DNA from: Arcticimaribacter sp965277835 | GTDB lineage: Bacteria; Bacteroidota; Bacteroidia; Flavobacteriales; Flavobacteriaceae | Direction of reading: 5' to 3' | Length of the DNA stretch: 64,000 bases | Assembly (NCBI GenBank): GCA_965277835.1 | Contig: OZ255841.1 | Span: 186,001-250,000 of the forward strand | Shown: positions 15,598 to 24,509 of the stretch, one piece after another | Numbering within the stretch: position 1 is the stretch's first letter | Layout: each line of letters opens with the position of its first letter | Translations under genes and position numbers: made by a program | Notes under the pieces: generated by a model | Seen by the model: only the letters and a program-made list of their open reading frames with translations | The model's database searches: none | What the model was told of the DNA's origin: nothing

Positions 15598-17752
15598 AAG
15601 AAAAAATTTTTCGGATTTGTCTTTAAAAACATCTAAGGATAAAGACTCAAAAGAGAGTATAGGTTCTTTTATGTCTGCCGAGGGAATAGAAATACCTCAA
15701 AGGGTAGTTCCACCAAAAGAACCACAAGAACACCTTAGGTTTTCGGCAGGAGTCCCACCTTTTTTGCGAGGCCCATATAGTACAATGTATGTTCGGAAAC
15801 CATGGACGATTAGGCAATATGCTGGGTTTTCTTCCGCGGAGGATAGCAATGCATTTTACCTAAAAAATTTATCGATGGGGCAAAAAGGACTTTCAGTGGC
15901 TTTTGATTTACCAACGCACAGAGGATATGATAGCGATCACCCAAGAGTCGAAGGCGATGTAGGTAAGGCAGGTGTAGCTATTGATACTGTTGAGGATATG
16001 AAAATTTTATTTGACCGCATACCCTTAGACCAAATGTCGGTGTCGATGACTATGAACGGTGCGGTATTACCTATTATGGCTTTTTATATCGTAGCTGCCG
16101 AAGAACAAGGAGTAAATAAAGACGCATTGGCAGGGACTATTCAAAATGATATTCTAAAGGAGTTTATGGTGCGTAACACCTATATATATCCTCCTAAACC
16201 ATCAATTAAAATTGTTTCGGAGATTTTTAAATATACGGCTAAATATATGCCAAAGTTTAACAGCATTAGTATTTCGGGTTATCATATGCAAGAGGCTGGG
16301 GCTACTGCCGACATTGAATTAGCATATACTTTGGCAAATGGTTTAGAGTACATTAAAACGGGGCTTAAAGCAGGTTTGTCTATTGATGATTTTGCCCCTC
16401 GTCTTTCTTTTTTTTGGGGGATAGGGATGAATCATTTTATGGAAATAGCAAAAATGCGAGCAGCCCGAATACTTTGGGCAAAATTGGTAAAGCAGTTTAA
16501 CCCCAAAAACTCAAAATCGTTATTACTACGAGCGCATTGTCAAACCAGTGGGTGGAGCCTTACGGCTCAAGATCCTTTTAACAATGTGGCAAGAACAACC
16601 ATCGAGGCTATGGCTGCTGTTTTTGGCGGCACACAAAGTCTTCATACCAATGCACTAGATGAAGCTATTGCATTACCCACAGATTTTTCGGCGCGTATTG
16701 CCAGAAATACACAGTTGTTTTTACAAGAAGAAACTCAAATAAAAAGAACAGTTGACCCATGGGGTGGTAGCTATTATGTAGAACAGTTAACGCATGAGCT
16801 TACTCATAAGGCTTGGAAATTGATTAAAGAGATTGAATCTTACGGGGGAATGACACAAGCTATAGAAGTAGGAATCCCTAAAATGAGAATAGAAGAATCT
16901 GCCACAAAAAAACAAGCCCGTATCGATAGCGGACAAGATATTATTGTAGGGTTAAATAAATACCGATTAGAAGAAGAGGAGTTGTTATCTATTTTGGAAG
17001 TTGACCAAGAGAAAGTACAACAACAGCAGTTAAAAAAGTTAAAGGAAATAAAGCTTAAGCGAAATTCTCACAGGGTAGAAGAAACACTAACAGCCTTGAG
17101 CAATGCCGCTAAAAATATAAACGCGAATAAAGATGTTAAAGAAAATTTGTTAACTTTAGCCGTAAATGCAGCTCGGAGTAGAGCTACTTTAGGCGAAATT
17201 AGCTTAGCTATCGAAACAAGTTTTGGACGATATAAAGCTAATATCCAAACATTTACAGGAGTGTATTCAAAAGAAATAAAAGACGATATAGATTTTAAGA
17301 AAGCACAGAGCCTCACAGAACAGTTTTTTCAATTAAATGGTCGACGCCCTCGAATTATGATTGCAAAAATAGGGCAAGATGGTCATGACCGTGGTGCTAA
17401 AATAGTAGCCACAAGTTATGCCGATTTAGGTTTTGATGTGGATATTGGTTCTTTGTTTCAGACTCCTGCTGAAGTGGCTAAACAAGCCATAGAAAACGAT
17501 ATTCATGTTTTGGGGGTTTCTTCTTTAGCGGCAGGGCATAAGACTACAGTACCCAAAGTAATAGAAGAACTTAAACGTCTCGAAAGAGAGGATATAGGCG
17601 TAATTGTAGGCGGGGTTATTCCTCCGAATGACTATGAATTTTTGAACAATATTGGCGTGTGGGGTGTGTATGGCCCTGGAACTAAAATAAGTTTAGCAGC
17701 CACCGAAATACTTAACAAATTAATTAAACACTATAAAAATGAACTCAATTAA
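15587..17752 (+). CDS. mutB: Methylmalonyl-CoA mutase large (alpha, catalytic) subunit
   Basis: Adenosylcobalamin-dependent isomerase converting methylmalonyl-CoA to succinyl-CoA and the reverse. At 721 residues it is full length. The N-terminal substrate barrel has GPYSTMYVRKPWTIRQYAGF and the GGTQSLHTNALDEA block. The C-terminal B12 domain carries the base-off DxHxxG motif at D598-G-H600-D-R-G603 and the IGVWGVYGPGT nucleotide-loop region. Overlaps mutA by 11 bases upstream and the OmpA-family gene by 14 bases downstream. Confidence 0.97.
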   Translation: MKNKRKNFSDLSLKTSKDKDSKESIGSFMSAEGIEIPQRVVPPKEPQEHLRFSAGVPPFLRGPYSTMYVRKPWTIRQYAGFSSAEDSNAFYLKNLSMGQKGLSVAFDLPTHRGYDSDHPRVEGDVGKAGVAIDTVEDMKILFDRIPLDQMSVSMTMNGAVLPIMAFYIVAAEEQGVNKDALAGTIQNDILKEFMVRNTYIYPPKPSIKIVSEIFKYTAKYMPKFNSISISGYHMQEAGATADIELAYTLANGLEYIKTGLKAGLSIDDFAPRLSFFWGIGMNHFMEIAKMRAARILWAKLVKQFNPKNSKSLLLRAHCQTSGWSLTAQDPFNNVARTTIEAMAAVFGGTQSLHTNALDEAIALPTDFSARIARNTQLFLQEETQIKRTVDPWGGSYYVEQLTHELTHKAWKLIKEIESYGGMTQAIEVGIPKMRIEESATKKQARIDSGQDIIVGLNKYRLEEEELLSILEVDQEKVQQQQLKKLKEIKLKRNSHRVEETLTALSNAAKNINANKDVKENLLTLAVNAARSRATLGEISLAIETSFGRYKANIQTFTGVYSKEIKDDIDFKKAQSLTEQFFQLNGRRPRIMIAKIGQDGHDRGAKIVATSYADLGFDVDIGSLFQTPAEVAKQAIENDIHVLGVSSLAAGHKTTVPKVIEELKRLEREDIGVIVGGVIPPNDYEFLNNIGVWGVYGPGTKISLAATEILNKLIKHYKNELN

Positions 17753-18719
17753 AAATGCAACATTATTTATTTTATTTTCTATCCCTGTTTTTTTGTTTTC
17801 ACAGATGGAATTTAAAGGCGTAGTTAAAGACAAGGACACAAACACAGAACTAGAAGATGTTTTAGTTTTTGTAAAACCTCTTAGGGTTTCAAAAGCAGGG
17901 TATTACTCTGGTGTTAAAACAAGAAAGAATGGGGCTTTTAACCTAACAACTACGTATAATTTACCTCTTCGATTAGAGGCTACAAAAGCAGGATGTAAAA
18001 AGGTAATCGTGAAAATAAAAGGAAGCGAAAAGTATTTTGAAATACTTATGGAATGCGAAAAGGAAACGATTGACGCAATAGTTTTGGAAAACAATTCGGA
18101 TAATGATGGCGATAGCGTAATTAACAAAGAAGACAATTGCCCCGACGAAGCCGGAGATATGGATAACGGCGGATGCCCTTGGCCAGATGATGACAATGAT
18201 GGCGTAGCTAATAACATAGATGAATGCCCAGATGTAGCTGGAAAGGCTAGTAATAAAGGATGTCCTTTTCCTGACTCGGATGATGATGGTGTTGAAGACT
18301 CAAAAGATGATTGCCCAAATGAACCTGGTGATGCTGACAAGAATGGTTGCCCGGCTAATCCGAAGCAAGTCGCAGACTTAATGACTGATGAAGACTCATC
18401 AGTTCTTTTTCAGGCAAGCAGTTCGGCTGTCAACGAAATGGGTAGTACACTTGTTTTGGAAATAGCTACGATGCTTAGCAAATATCCTTTTGTTAGAATT
18501 ATTATAGAGGGTCATGCGTCTAGCGATGGTAGTCGTGCTTATAATCAGAAACTGTCGGAAGAAAGAGCACAATCGGTAAAATCGGCATTAGAGAGTTCTG
18601 GTGTGGATGTTTCTCGAGTTAAGGCTATTGGATATGGAGAAGATAGACCTATAGCTACAAATAGCACAAGAGAAGGACGTGCCAAAAATAGAAGAGTAGT
18701 TTTTGTGAGAGAAGAGTAA
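17739..18719 (+). CDS. OmpA-family outer-membrane protein with TSP type-3 repeats
   Basis: A 326-residue exported protein. The signal peptide (about residues 1-22, ending FLFSQ) is followed by a carboxypeptidase-regulatory-like beta domain (FKGVVKDKDTNTELEDVLV). Three calcium-binding thrombospondin-3-type repeats then run from about residue 120 to 205 (DNDGDSVINKEDNCP, DDNDGVANNIDECP, DSDDDGVEDSKDDCP). The C-terminal OmpA peptidoglycan-binding domain has IIEGHASSDGSRAYNQKLSEERA and the final NRRVVFV. It overlaps mutB by 14 bases, an unexpected coupling of an envelope protein to a metabolic operon. Confidence 0.92.
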   Translation: MNSIKNATLFILFSIPVFLFSQMEFKGVVKDKDTNTELEDVLVFVKPLRVSKAGYYSGVKTRKNGAFNLTTTYNLPLRLEATKAGCKKVIVKIKGSEKYFEILMECEKETIDAIVLENNSDNDGDSVINKEDNCPDEAGDMDNGGCPWPDDDNDGVANNIDECPDVAGKASNKGCPFPDSDDDGVEDSKDDCPNEPGDADKNGCPANPKQVADLMTDEDSSVLFQASSSAVNEMGSTLVLEIATMLSKYPFVRIIIEGHASSDGSRAYNQKLSEERAQSVKSALESSGVDVSRVKAIGYGEDRPIATNSTREGRAKNRRVVFVREE

Positions 18720-18721
18720 GT

Positions 18722-20146
18722 TTATTGTTCTTTCAAAACTTCAATCGCTTGTAAAATATTTTGTTTATCTGCTTTGAGGTTATTGGCTACATTTCTAAAA
18801 AAAGTTTGCCTGTCTTTGGGATAATTTAGATTATAATCTACGGGGACACCTTTGTTTTCATAAGAGTATCCTTGGTTATCCATATATACTTCGTTAGAGA
18901 TAGAAAATGTCCAGCCGTTTGGCAATGTTTTTTCCAAAGCAGTTGACATAGCTCCAGAGGTGGGCGAGCCAATTCTTTTTACGTTTTTCATTGGCATTGT
19001 AGCTATAGCAAAGGCTTCGGCTGCGCTTCCTGTTTGCTGAGAGGTAAGTACATATACAGGTTTGGTATAAGCGTTTTTTACGCCTTCAATGTACAATGGT
19101 AAAATGTCAGTATAACTGTTTTTGTATTTTAGTTTTTGTGTAGCTATTTGCAATTTTTCAGGTATAAATCGACTTAGTATTTCAAAGCTAACTGCATCTT
19201 GCCCGCCTCCGTTAAACCGTACATCAATAACAATAGATTTTGTGTTAAACAAATCGGTCATTAGCGTATTCATTATTTTTTGTACGCCTTGCTTTTCTTT
19301 TTCAATATAATCGCCCTCGTACATTTTATAAAAAGTTTCTACATAGGCATCTACATAGCCAATTTCGTCAATTAAAGTTTTTGGGATATCTAAATCTGCA
19401 TAGAGCCACATTGACTTTATTTGAATATAACCCACATCATCATTCAATTTCCCCCATTGAATTAGCCATGAATCTTTTGTCATTTCTTCTTGTAAATGAT
19501 GTTCTGCTACCATTTTTGCAATTACAAAATCGCCGTATTCTAATAGTGTTTCTTCTGTTTCGATTTCTTCTATGGAGGTTAATTTTTCAACTGCGTCATA
19601 TACTGCATCATTGGCTTCTAAATACGCATGATTATCGTTTAGTTTTTCTAAAAACGTTTCAATGGCTAAGTACAGTTCAGCATCGGTAGATTTTTTGTTT
19701 AGCGTACTTCTTTGTTGACTATGCAGTGTTTTCCAATCTATATTGTTTAGTTCCATAAACGCATAATGCTTTTCTACGGTTTCTGCAAAAACATCGAAAT
19801 TATATAAGGGATCGTTTTGCTTTGCATCTTCAACTTTTGTAGTACAAATTTTCGGCAGTTGTTCTGCTCTAGCAAATTTATAAGTTATAACTCCTTTTAA
19901 GAGTGAGAGTGTATCGTTTTTAAGGCTTAGGTTTTTAGATAGCTCGTTGAGGTTTCCTTGCCGATTTGAAATGCAAGAAATTGAAGTTATATCGTAGAAA
20001 GAATAGTTTAGACTATCTTGTATATGAAGCACCCAACCAGACCCTATTGACTCCCAAACACCATTGACTGAGTTGTTGTTTTGTGGGCTTTCTTTACAAG
20101 AATAAATTATTAACAGTAATAAAATAAAAACGGAACAGGTTCGCAT
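18722..20146 (-). CDS. S41-family peptidase lipoprotein
   Basis: A 474-residue periplasmic lipoprotein (lipobox IIYSC, C17) with a C-terminal-processing-protease-like S41 domain. The catalytic serine is in LTSQQTGSAAEAFA and the preceding conserved strand is VIDVRFNGGGQDAVSF. The downstream RIGSPTSGAMS matches the family. The N-terminal 100 residues are a small beta domain, with KDTLSLLKG and a helical cap before the peptidase domain. No PDZ domain is obvious, as in tricorn-like and retinol-binding S41 proteins. It is convergent with the OmpA gene (2-base gap). Confidence 0.88.
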   Translation of the reverse strand: MRTCSVFILLLLIIYSCKESPQNNNSVNGVWESIGSGWVLHIQDSLNYSFYDITSISCISNRQGNLNELSKNLSLKNDTLSLLKGVITYKFARAEQLPKICTTKVEDAKQNDPLYNFDVFAETVEKHYAFMELNNIDWKTLHSQQRSTLNKKSTDAELYLAIETFLEKLNDNHAYLEANDAVYDAVEKLTSIEEIETEETLLEYGDFVIAKMVAEHHLQEEMTKDSWLIQWGKLNDDVGYIQIKSMWLYADLDIPKTLIDEIGYVDAYVETFYKMYEGDYIEKEKQGVQKIMNTLMTDLFNTKSIVIDVRFNGGGQDAVSFEILSRFIPEKLQIATQKLKYKNSYTDILPLYIEGVKNAYTKPVYVLTSQQTGSAAEAFAIATMPMKNVKRIGSPTSGAMSTALEKTLPNGWTFSISNEVYMDNQGYSYENKGVPVDYNLNYPKDRQTFFRNVANNLKADKQNILQAIEVLKEQ

Positions 20147-20477
20147 AGTGTTTGGTTTTATAGACAGTAATTTGAAATTGACTAATATTTAGTATAAATG
20201 CAAAATATAAAAAGGGTTTATTGAAACGTAATTAATAGTACTTAAATTTATTATTTAACGGTGAAATAGTAGTAGATGAATTATTCTTTGAAGCAAAGTG
20301 GAATAAATAGAAAGAACTTTTTTATTACATTTGAAAGAAACTGAGTTTAGATATAATAATTGTAATAATAATTTGTATAAACTAGTCCTAGATAATCTAA
20401 GAGAAAACGCTTAGTTGTTTATAGTCATTTATTTACTTTTGTAAAGTAATTTGCTATAATAGATATTCTAAAATATA
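20147..20477. other. Divergent intergenic region of 331 bp
   Basis: It separates the S41 peptidase (minus) from the DUF349 gene (plus). A promoter for the latter is at 20415-20441. On the minus strand a near-consensus TATATTTTG (20209-20201) could serve the peptidase gene with a leader of about 50 bases. No RNA gene or open frame was found between them. Confidence 0.45.
20415..20441 (+). promoter_or_regulatory. Promoter of the DUF349 gene
   Basis: TTG at 20415-20417 and TACTTTTG at 20434-20441, 16 bases apart, match the Bacteroidota -33/-7 pattern with a spacer one base short. The predicted leader runs about 30 bases to the first ATG. Confidence 0.5.
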
Positions 20478-22376
20478 ATGGGCATTTTATTCAAAACTAT
20501 AGTAATGGAAGAACGTACTGGATTTAGTGAATCGAATATGGAAAAACCCATAGAAAACACTTCTGAATTGGAGATTAATGATAATAATACGTCACCTCTT
20601 ACTGTCGATGAAGATAAAAACTCAGAAAGCGAAATTGATTTTAATTCACTGAAACCCGAAGAGTATACACCTATACTTAAACAAATGACATCTTCGGAGC
20701 ATTGGGTAAAAAAAAGAAAAGAAATTCAAGAAGTTATCTCAAAATTCGAAAATCAGTTTAGTGCATTATACGAAGAAAAGAAAAAAGAACATTTCGAAGA
20801 AAAAGGGAATTATATAGATTTTCATTTCGAGCCTATTTATAAAAAAGAGTTCAACCAAATTTTAAAAGAGTATAAGTCAAAGAAAAGCACGTATTATAAA
20901 TCTCAAGAGAAAAGTCAAAAAGAAAACCTTGAAAAATGCTTGCAAATTATTGAGCAAATAAAAACGCTTATAGACGCTGGTGAAAATAGTTCTAATAGTT
21001 ATAAAGAGTTTAAAGCACTTCAAGAAAACTGGCGTAATATAGGTACTGTACCTCGAGCTGATAGCAATAATATTTGGCAAACGTATAAGCATCATGTAGA
21101 ACGGTTCTACGATTTTTTTCACTTAGATAGGGATTTACGAGATAAAAATTTTAAACACAATTATAAAGAAAAACTAAAGCTGATTGAACGTGCGGAAGAA
21201 CTGGTTGGAAACCCAGATATAATTTTTGTTATACGCGAATTGAATGCGTTACATCGTCAGTGGAAGAACGATTTAGGACCAGTTGCTCGGGAGCATCAGG
21301 AAGAATTATGGGGTCGTTTTCAAATTGCTACCGCTAAAATTCATGAGCAAAAAAGTGCGTATGATAAAAGTATTGAAACGATACTTAAAGAGAATTTAGA
21401 TAAGAAAAAAGAAATTCTAGCAAACATTAAACTTCTCTGTTCCGATCTCCCTAATAATCATAATGCTTGGCAAAATTCTTTTAAGAAAATTGATAAACTC
21501 AAAGAAGATTTTTATAATATAGGTAGAATTCCAAAACATCAGAATAAAGCTATTTGGAATGAATTTAGGACAACTCTTAGGGATTTTAATTACGAAAAGA
21601 ATCAATTCTACAAAGCACAAAAGAACGAAGAAAAAGCAAGTATTAAAAAGAAGAGAGAGCTTATATCAGAAGTTCAGTCTATAATAGAAAGCCCCGATTT
21701 GCACTTACACTTAAACCGAATGAAGGCTGTTCAACAAGACTGGAAAAAAACTGGGAGAATTTCTCGAAAATTATCTAATAAACTTTGGGAAGAATTTAAA
21801 AAGAGTACAGATCTTTATTTTTATAAACTTAAGAATAAAGAAAAAACATATAGCGAAGCAGAGCAAAAAATTATAGACGCGAAACACAGCTATTTTGAGG
21901 AATTAAAAAAGCAAGTTGCGCCTACTAAAACAGAAGATTTACTTGCACATATCGAAACAGCTTATGCTCACTGGAACTCAATAGGGAGTATATCAAATGG
22001 GACCAAAAACAAATTGTATAAAGAGTTTACTAGTTTCTTATTATCATTATGGGAACAGACTGAACTTAAAGGGGTAGAAAAAGAAGCAACTCTTTTTAAA
22101 ACAAATCTTTTGTTTTTTAAGAATAACCCTGAACAATTAAATAAAGAACATCATGTTCTCAGTAAAAAAATTGATGAGTCTAAAACGGAGTTAATGCAAC
22201 TCGAAAATAACCTAGCCTTTTTTAACTCAAGTTCTATTGAAAACCCTTTAGTTAAAGAAGTAAGCACAAAAATTAAATTACTTACTAATAAAATTGAAAA
22301 TTGGAAAGCTAAGTTAAAACAGATTAGAATACTATCGAAAAAAATACAAAATGATACTGATGTAAAGGAAGAATAG
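20478..22376 (+). CDS. DUF349-repeat protein
   Basis: A 632-residue cytoplasmic, highly charged helical protein. From about residue 140 it is built of about five DUF349-type helical repeats marked by LQENWRNIGTVPRADSNNIW, LHRQWKNDLGPVAREHQEELW, KEDFYNIGRIPKHQNKAIW, VQQDWKKTGRISRKLSNKLW and YAHWNSIGSISNGTKNKLY. The first 90 residues are acidic and low-complexity; the last 90 are coiled coil. DUF349 proteins are conserved in Bacteroidota without settled function. ATG codons at 20478, 20505 and 20538 are all possible; the first two fit the promoter. Confidence 0.88.
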   Translation: MGILFKTIVMEERTGFSESNMEKPIENTSELEINDNNTSPLTVDEDKNSESEIDFNSLKPEEYTPILKQMTSSEHWVKKRKEIQEVISKFENQFSALYEEKKKEHFEEKGNYIDFHFEPIYKKEFNQILKEYKSKKSTYYKSQEKSQKENLEKCLQIIEQIKTLIDAGENSSNSYKEFKALQENWRNIGTVPRADSNNIWQTYKHHVERFYDFFHLDRDLRDKNFKHNYKEKLKLIERAEELVGNPDIIFVIRELNALHRQWKNDLGPVAREHQEELWGRFQIATAKIHEQKSAYDKSIETILKENLDKKKEILANIKLLCSDLPNNHNAWQNSFKKIDKLKEDFYNIGRIPKHQNKAIWNEFRTTLRDFNYEKNQFYKAQKNEEKASIKKKRELISEVQSIIESPDLHLHLNRMKAVQQDWKKTGRISRKLSNKLWEEFKKSTDLYFYKLKNKEKTYSEAEQKIIDAKHSYFEELKKQVAPTKTEDLLAHIETAYAHWNSIGSISNGTKNKLYKEFTSFLLSLWEQTELKGVEKEATLFKTNLLFFKNNPEQLNKEHHVLSKKIDESKTELMQLENNLAFFNSSSIENPLVKEVSTKIKLLTNKIENWKAKLKQIRILSKKIQNDTDVKEE

Positions 22377-22415
22377 TTGCACTATCTCTTAATACGAGCC
22401 TATATAGGCACAACC

Positions 22416-23444
22416 TTATTTTTCATTTAATATTTTTCTTATTAGTTTTGACGCTACCTCAGGAGTAATATCGCGTTGTGGTGACCCAAACATTTCGTAA
22501 CCTACCATAAATTTTTTAACTGTTGCACTTCTCAATAAAGGTGGATAAAAACTCATGTGCCAGTGCCAATGTTTATTGATGTTTTTATTTGTTGGTGCTT
22601 GATGGATTCCACTTGAATATGGGAAAGAACAATCGAAAATATTATCATAGGCTTTGGTAATTATAGAGATAGCTTCTGCAAATAAATTTTCTTCTTCTGC
22701 AGTTAAACCAAGAATATCTTTTTGTACTCTTTTAGGGATAATCATAGTTTCAAAAGGCCAAATTGCCCAAAAAGGGACAAGTACGATAAAAGATTTATTT
22801 TCAAAAATTATTCGCTCTTGTGCTACTAATTCTTGCTGTAAATAGTCGTTTAATAACGTTTTATTGGTTTTTTTAAAATGAATGAATTGCATTTTGTCTT
22901 TTTTGACTACTTCATTTGGTAAAGATGATTGACTCCAAATTTGCCCATGAGGATGTGGGTTACTGCAGCCCATAACCGCTCCTTTGTTTTCAAATATTTG
23001 AATATAATTGATAGACTCTTCATTTTTCAAAGATTTAAATTCTCTTTTCCAAGCTTTTATTACTTTGGTAATATCGTCTATTTCCATCTCAGCTAAACTT
23101 TTTGAATGGTCGGAATCAAAACAAATTACTTTGCAAATACCTTGTTCGCTATGAGCTTTTAATAAACCTTTATTTAAAGAAAATGTTTTGGAGTCTTTTT
23201 GTAGGGCTGCAAAATCATTTTCAAATACATAAACATTTTCATATTTTGGATTTACTTCTCCATTTGCTCTAACGTTTCCAGCACATAAATAACAATCTTT
23301 ATCATGAGATGGTCTTTTCTTAATTGTTAAGGTTTCATTTTGACCTTGCCATGGACGTTTTGCTCTATGTGGTGAGACCAACACCCAGTCTCCAGTTAGA
23401 ATATTTAAACGCTTATGAGAGTAGTCTTGTAAATCTGTATTCAT
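22416..23444 (-). CDS. galT: Galactose-1-phosphate uridylyltransferase
   Basis: Leloir-pathway enzyme exchanging UMP between UDP-glucose and galactose-1-phosphate. The active-site motif NPHPHGQIW puts the uridylylated histidine at H166 in HPH (164-166), the same number as in E. coli GalT. The zinc cysteines are C51 and C54, and the C-terminal HWHWHMSFYPP is intact. The start ATG at 23444 (MNTDLQDYSH) gives 342 residues, close to the usual length; the longer frame to 23516 is unlikely. It follows galE by 20 bases and an OPA transporter before that. Confidence 0.95.
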   Translation of the reverse strand: MNTDLQDYSHKRLNILTGDWVLVSPHRAKRPWQGQNETLTIKKRPSHDKDCYLCAGNVRANGEVNPKYENVYVFENDFAALQKDSKTFSLNKGLLKAHSEQGICKVICFDSDHSKSLAEMEIDDITKVIKAWKREFKSLKNEESINYIQIFENKGAVMGCSNPHPHGQIWSQSSLPNEVVKKDKMQFIHFKKTNKTLLNDYLQQELVAQERIIFENKSFIVLVPFWAIWPFETMIIPKRVQKDILGLTAEEENLFAEAISIITKAYDNIFDCSFPYSSGIHQAPTNKNINKHWHWHMSFYPPLLRSATVKKFMVGYEMFGSPQRDITPEVASKLIRKILNEK

Positions 23445-23464
23445 GCCTAAATTGAATATTACTT

Positions 23465-24508
23465 TTAATTTTTTGATTGATTTTGTTCTTTGCGTAGATT
23501 TTGCTCCCAATTCCAAGCAGAATCAATCATATTCTTTAAATCTCTTTTTGCACTCCAACCTAATTTACTTTTCGCTAAATTTATGTCTGCATACAGCTGA
23601 GGCACATCACCTGCTCGACGGCTAGTAACCTGATAATTTAAGGAGGAGTTTAATACAGATTCAAATGCAGCGATTATCTCCATTACAGAATACCCTTTTC
23701 CTGTTCCTAAATTAAAAACCTCAAAAGAGGTTTCTTGTTTTTTATTAAGAAGTCTTTTTAAAGATATGACATGAGCCTCTGCTAGATCTACAACATGAAT
23801 ATAATCGCGTACTGGTGTGCCATCTTTAGTAGGGTAATCATTTCCGAATACCATTAGCTTATCCCTAATGCCGGCAGCTGTTTGGGTTATATAGGGCATT
23901 AAATTATTGGGAATGTCATTGGGTAATTCTCCTATTAAGCCTAATTCATGGGCGCCAATTGGATTAAAATATCGTAATGAAATAGCTGATAAACTTGTGT
24001 TTGCTTTAATAGTATCTTCAATTATTTCTTCAGCTATTTTTTTTGTGTTTCCATATGTAGAAAATGGACGTTGTGTTTTACTACTTTCTGTTACAGGCAA
24101 ATTTTTAGGGTTACCATATACGGTTGCTGAGGATGAAAATATAAAATTGTTAATGCCATATTTCTCCATAGCCATTAATGTATTGATTAATCCATGTAGA
24201 TTATTTTGATAATATTTTAAAGGCTTTTTAATTGACTCTGAAACAGCTTTATATGCAGCAAAATGAATTACTGCATCTATATTTTCATTATAACGAAAGA
24301 TATTATCACATGAAGAACCGTCTTTTAAATCAATTTTCAAAAGCTTAGGTCTTACACTAGTTATTGTTTCAATTCTATTGATAACATCTTTGTTTGAATT
24401 AGACAAATCATCAATTATTAAAACTTCAAAATCATTTTCTATTAAGGCAATAACGGTATGCGAACCTATATAGCCACAACCCCCTGTTACTAATATCTTA
24501 TTTTTCAT
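23465..24508 (-). CDS. galE: UDP-glucose 4-epimerase
   Basis: A short-chain-dehydrogenase-fold epimerase interconverting UDP-galactose and UDP-glucose with bound NAD. The dinucleotide motif TGGCGYIGSH is at the N-terminus. The catalytic SSSATVYGNP serine region and Y-x3-K in STYGNTKKIAEE are present, as is the substrate loop VRDYIHVVDLAEAH. At 347 residues it is full length. It begins 1 base after the stop of the MFS transporter gene, so the three genes (transporter, galE, galT) form one transcription unit. Confidence 0.96.
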   Translation of the reverse strand: MKNKILVTGGCGYIGSHTVIALIENDFEVLIIDDLSNSNKDVINRIETITSVRPKLLKIDLKDGSSCDNIFRYNENIDAVIHFAAYKAVSESIKKPLKYYQNNLHGLINTLMAMEKYGINNFIFSSSATVYGNPKNLPVTESSKTQRPFSTYGNTKKIAEEIIEDTIKANTSLSAISLRYFNPIGAHELGLIGELPNDIPNNLMPYITQTAAGIRDKLMVFGNDYPTKDGTPVRDYIHVVDLAEAHVISLKRLLNKKQETSFEVFNLGTGKGYSVMEIIAAFESVLNSSLNYQVTSRRAGDVPQLYADINLAKSKLGWSAKRDLKNMIDSAWNWEQNLRKEQNQSKN

Positions 24509-24509
24509 T

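Noticed and set aside
22377..22409. A 25-base segment (CACTATCTCTTA...CCTAT) nearly repeated at 32090-32114
   Set aside because: The second copy is the stop region of a CotH gene. With 23 of 25 matches in AT-rich DNA and no partner structure this may be chance; the palindrome GCCTATATAGGC beside it lacks a T-run and is too weak to call a terminator.
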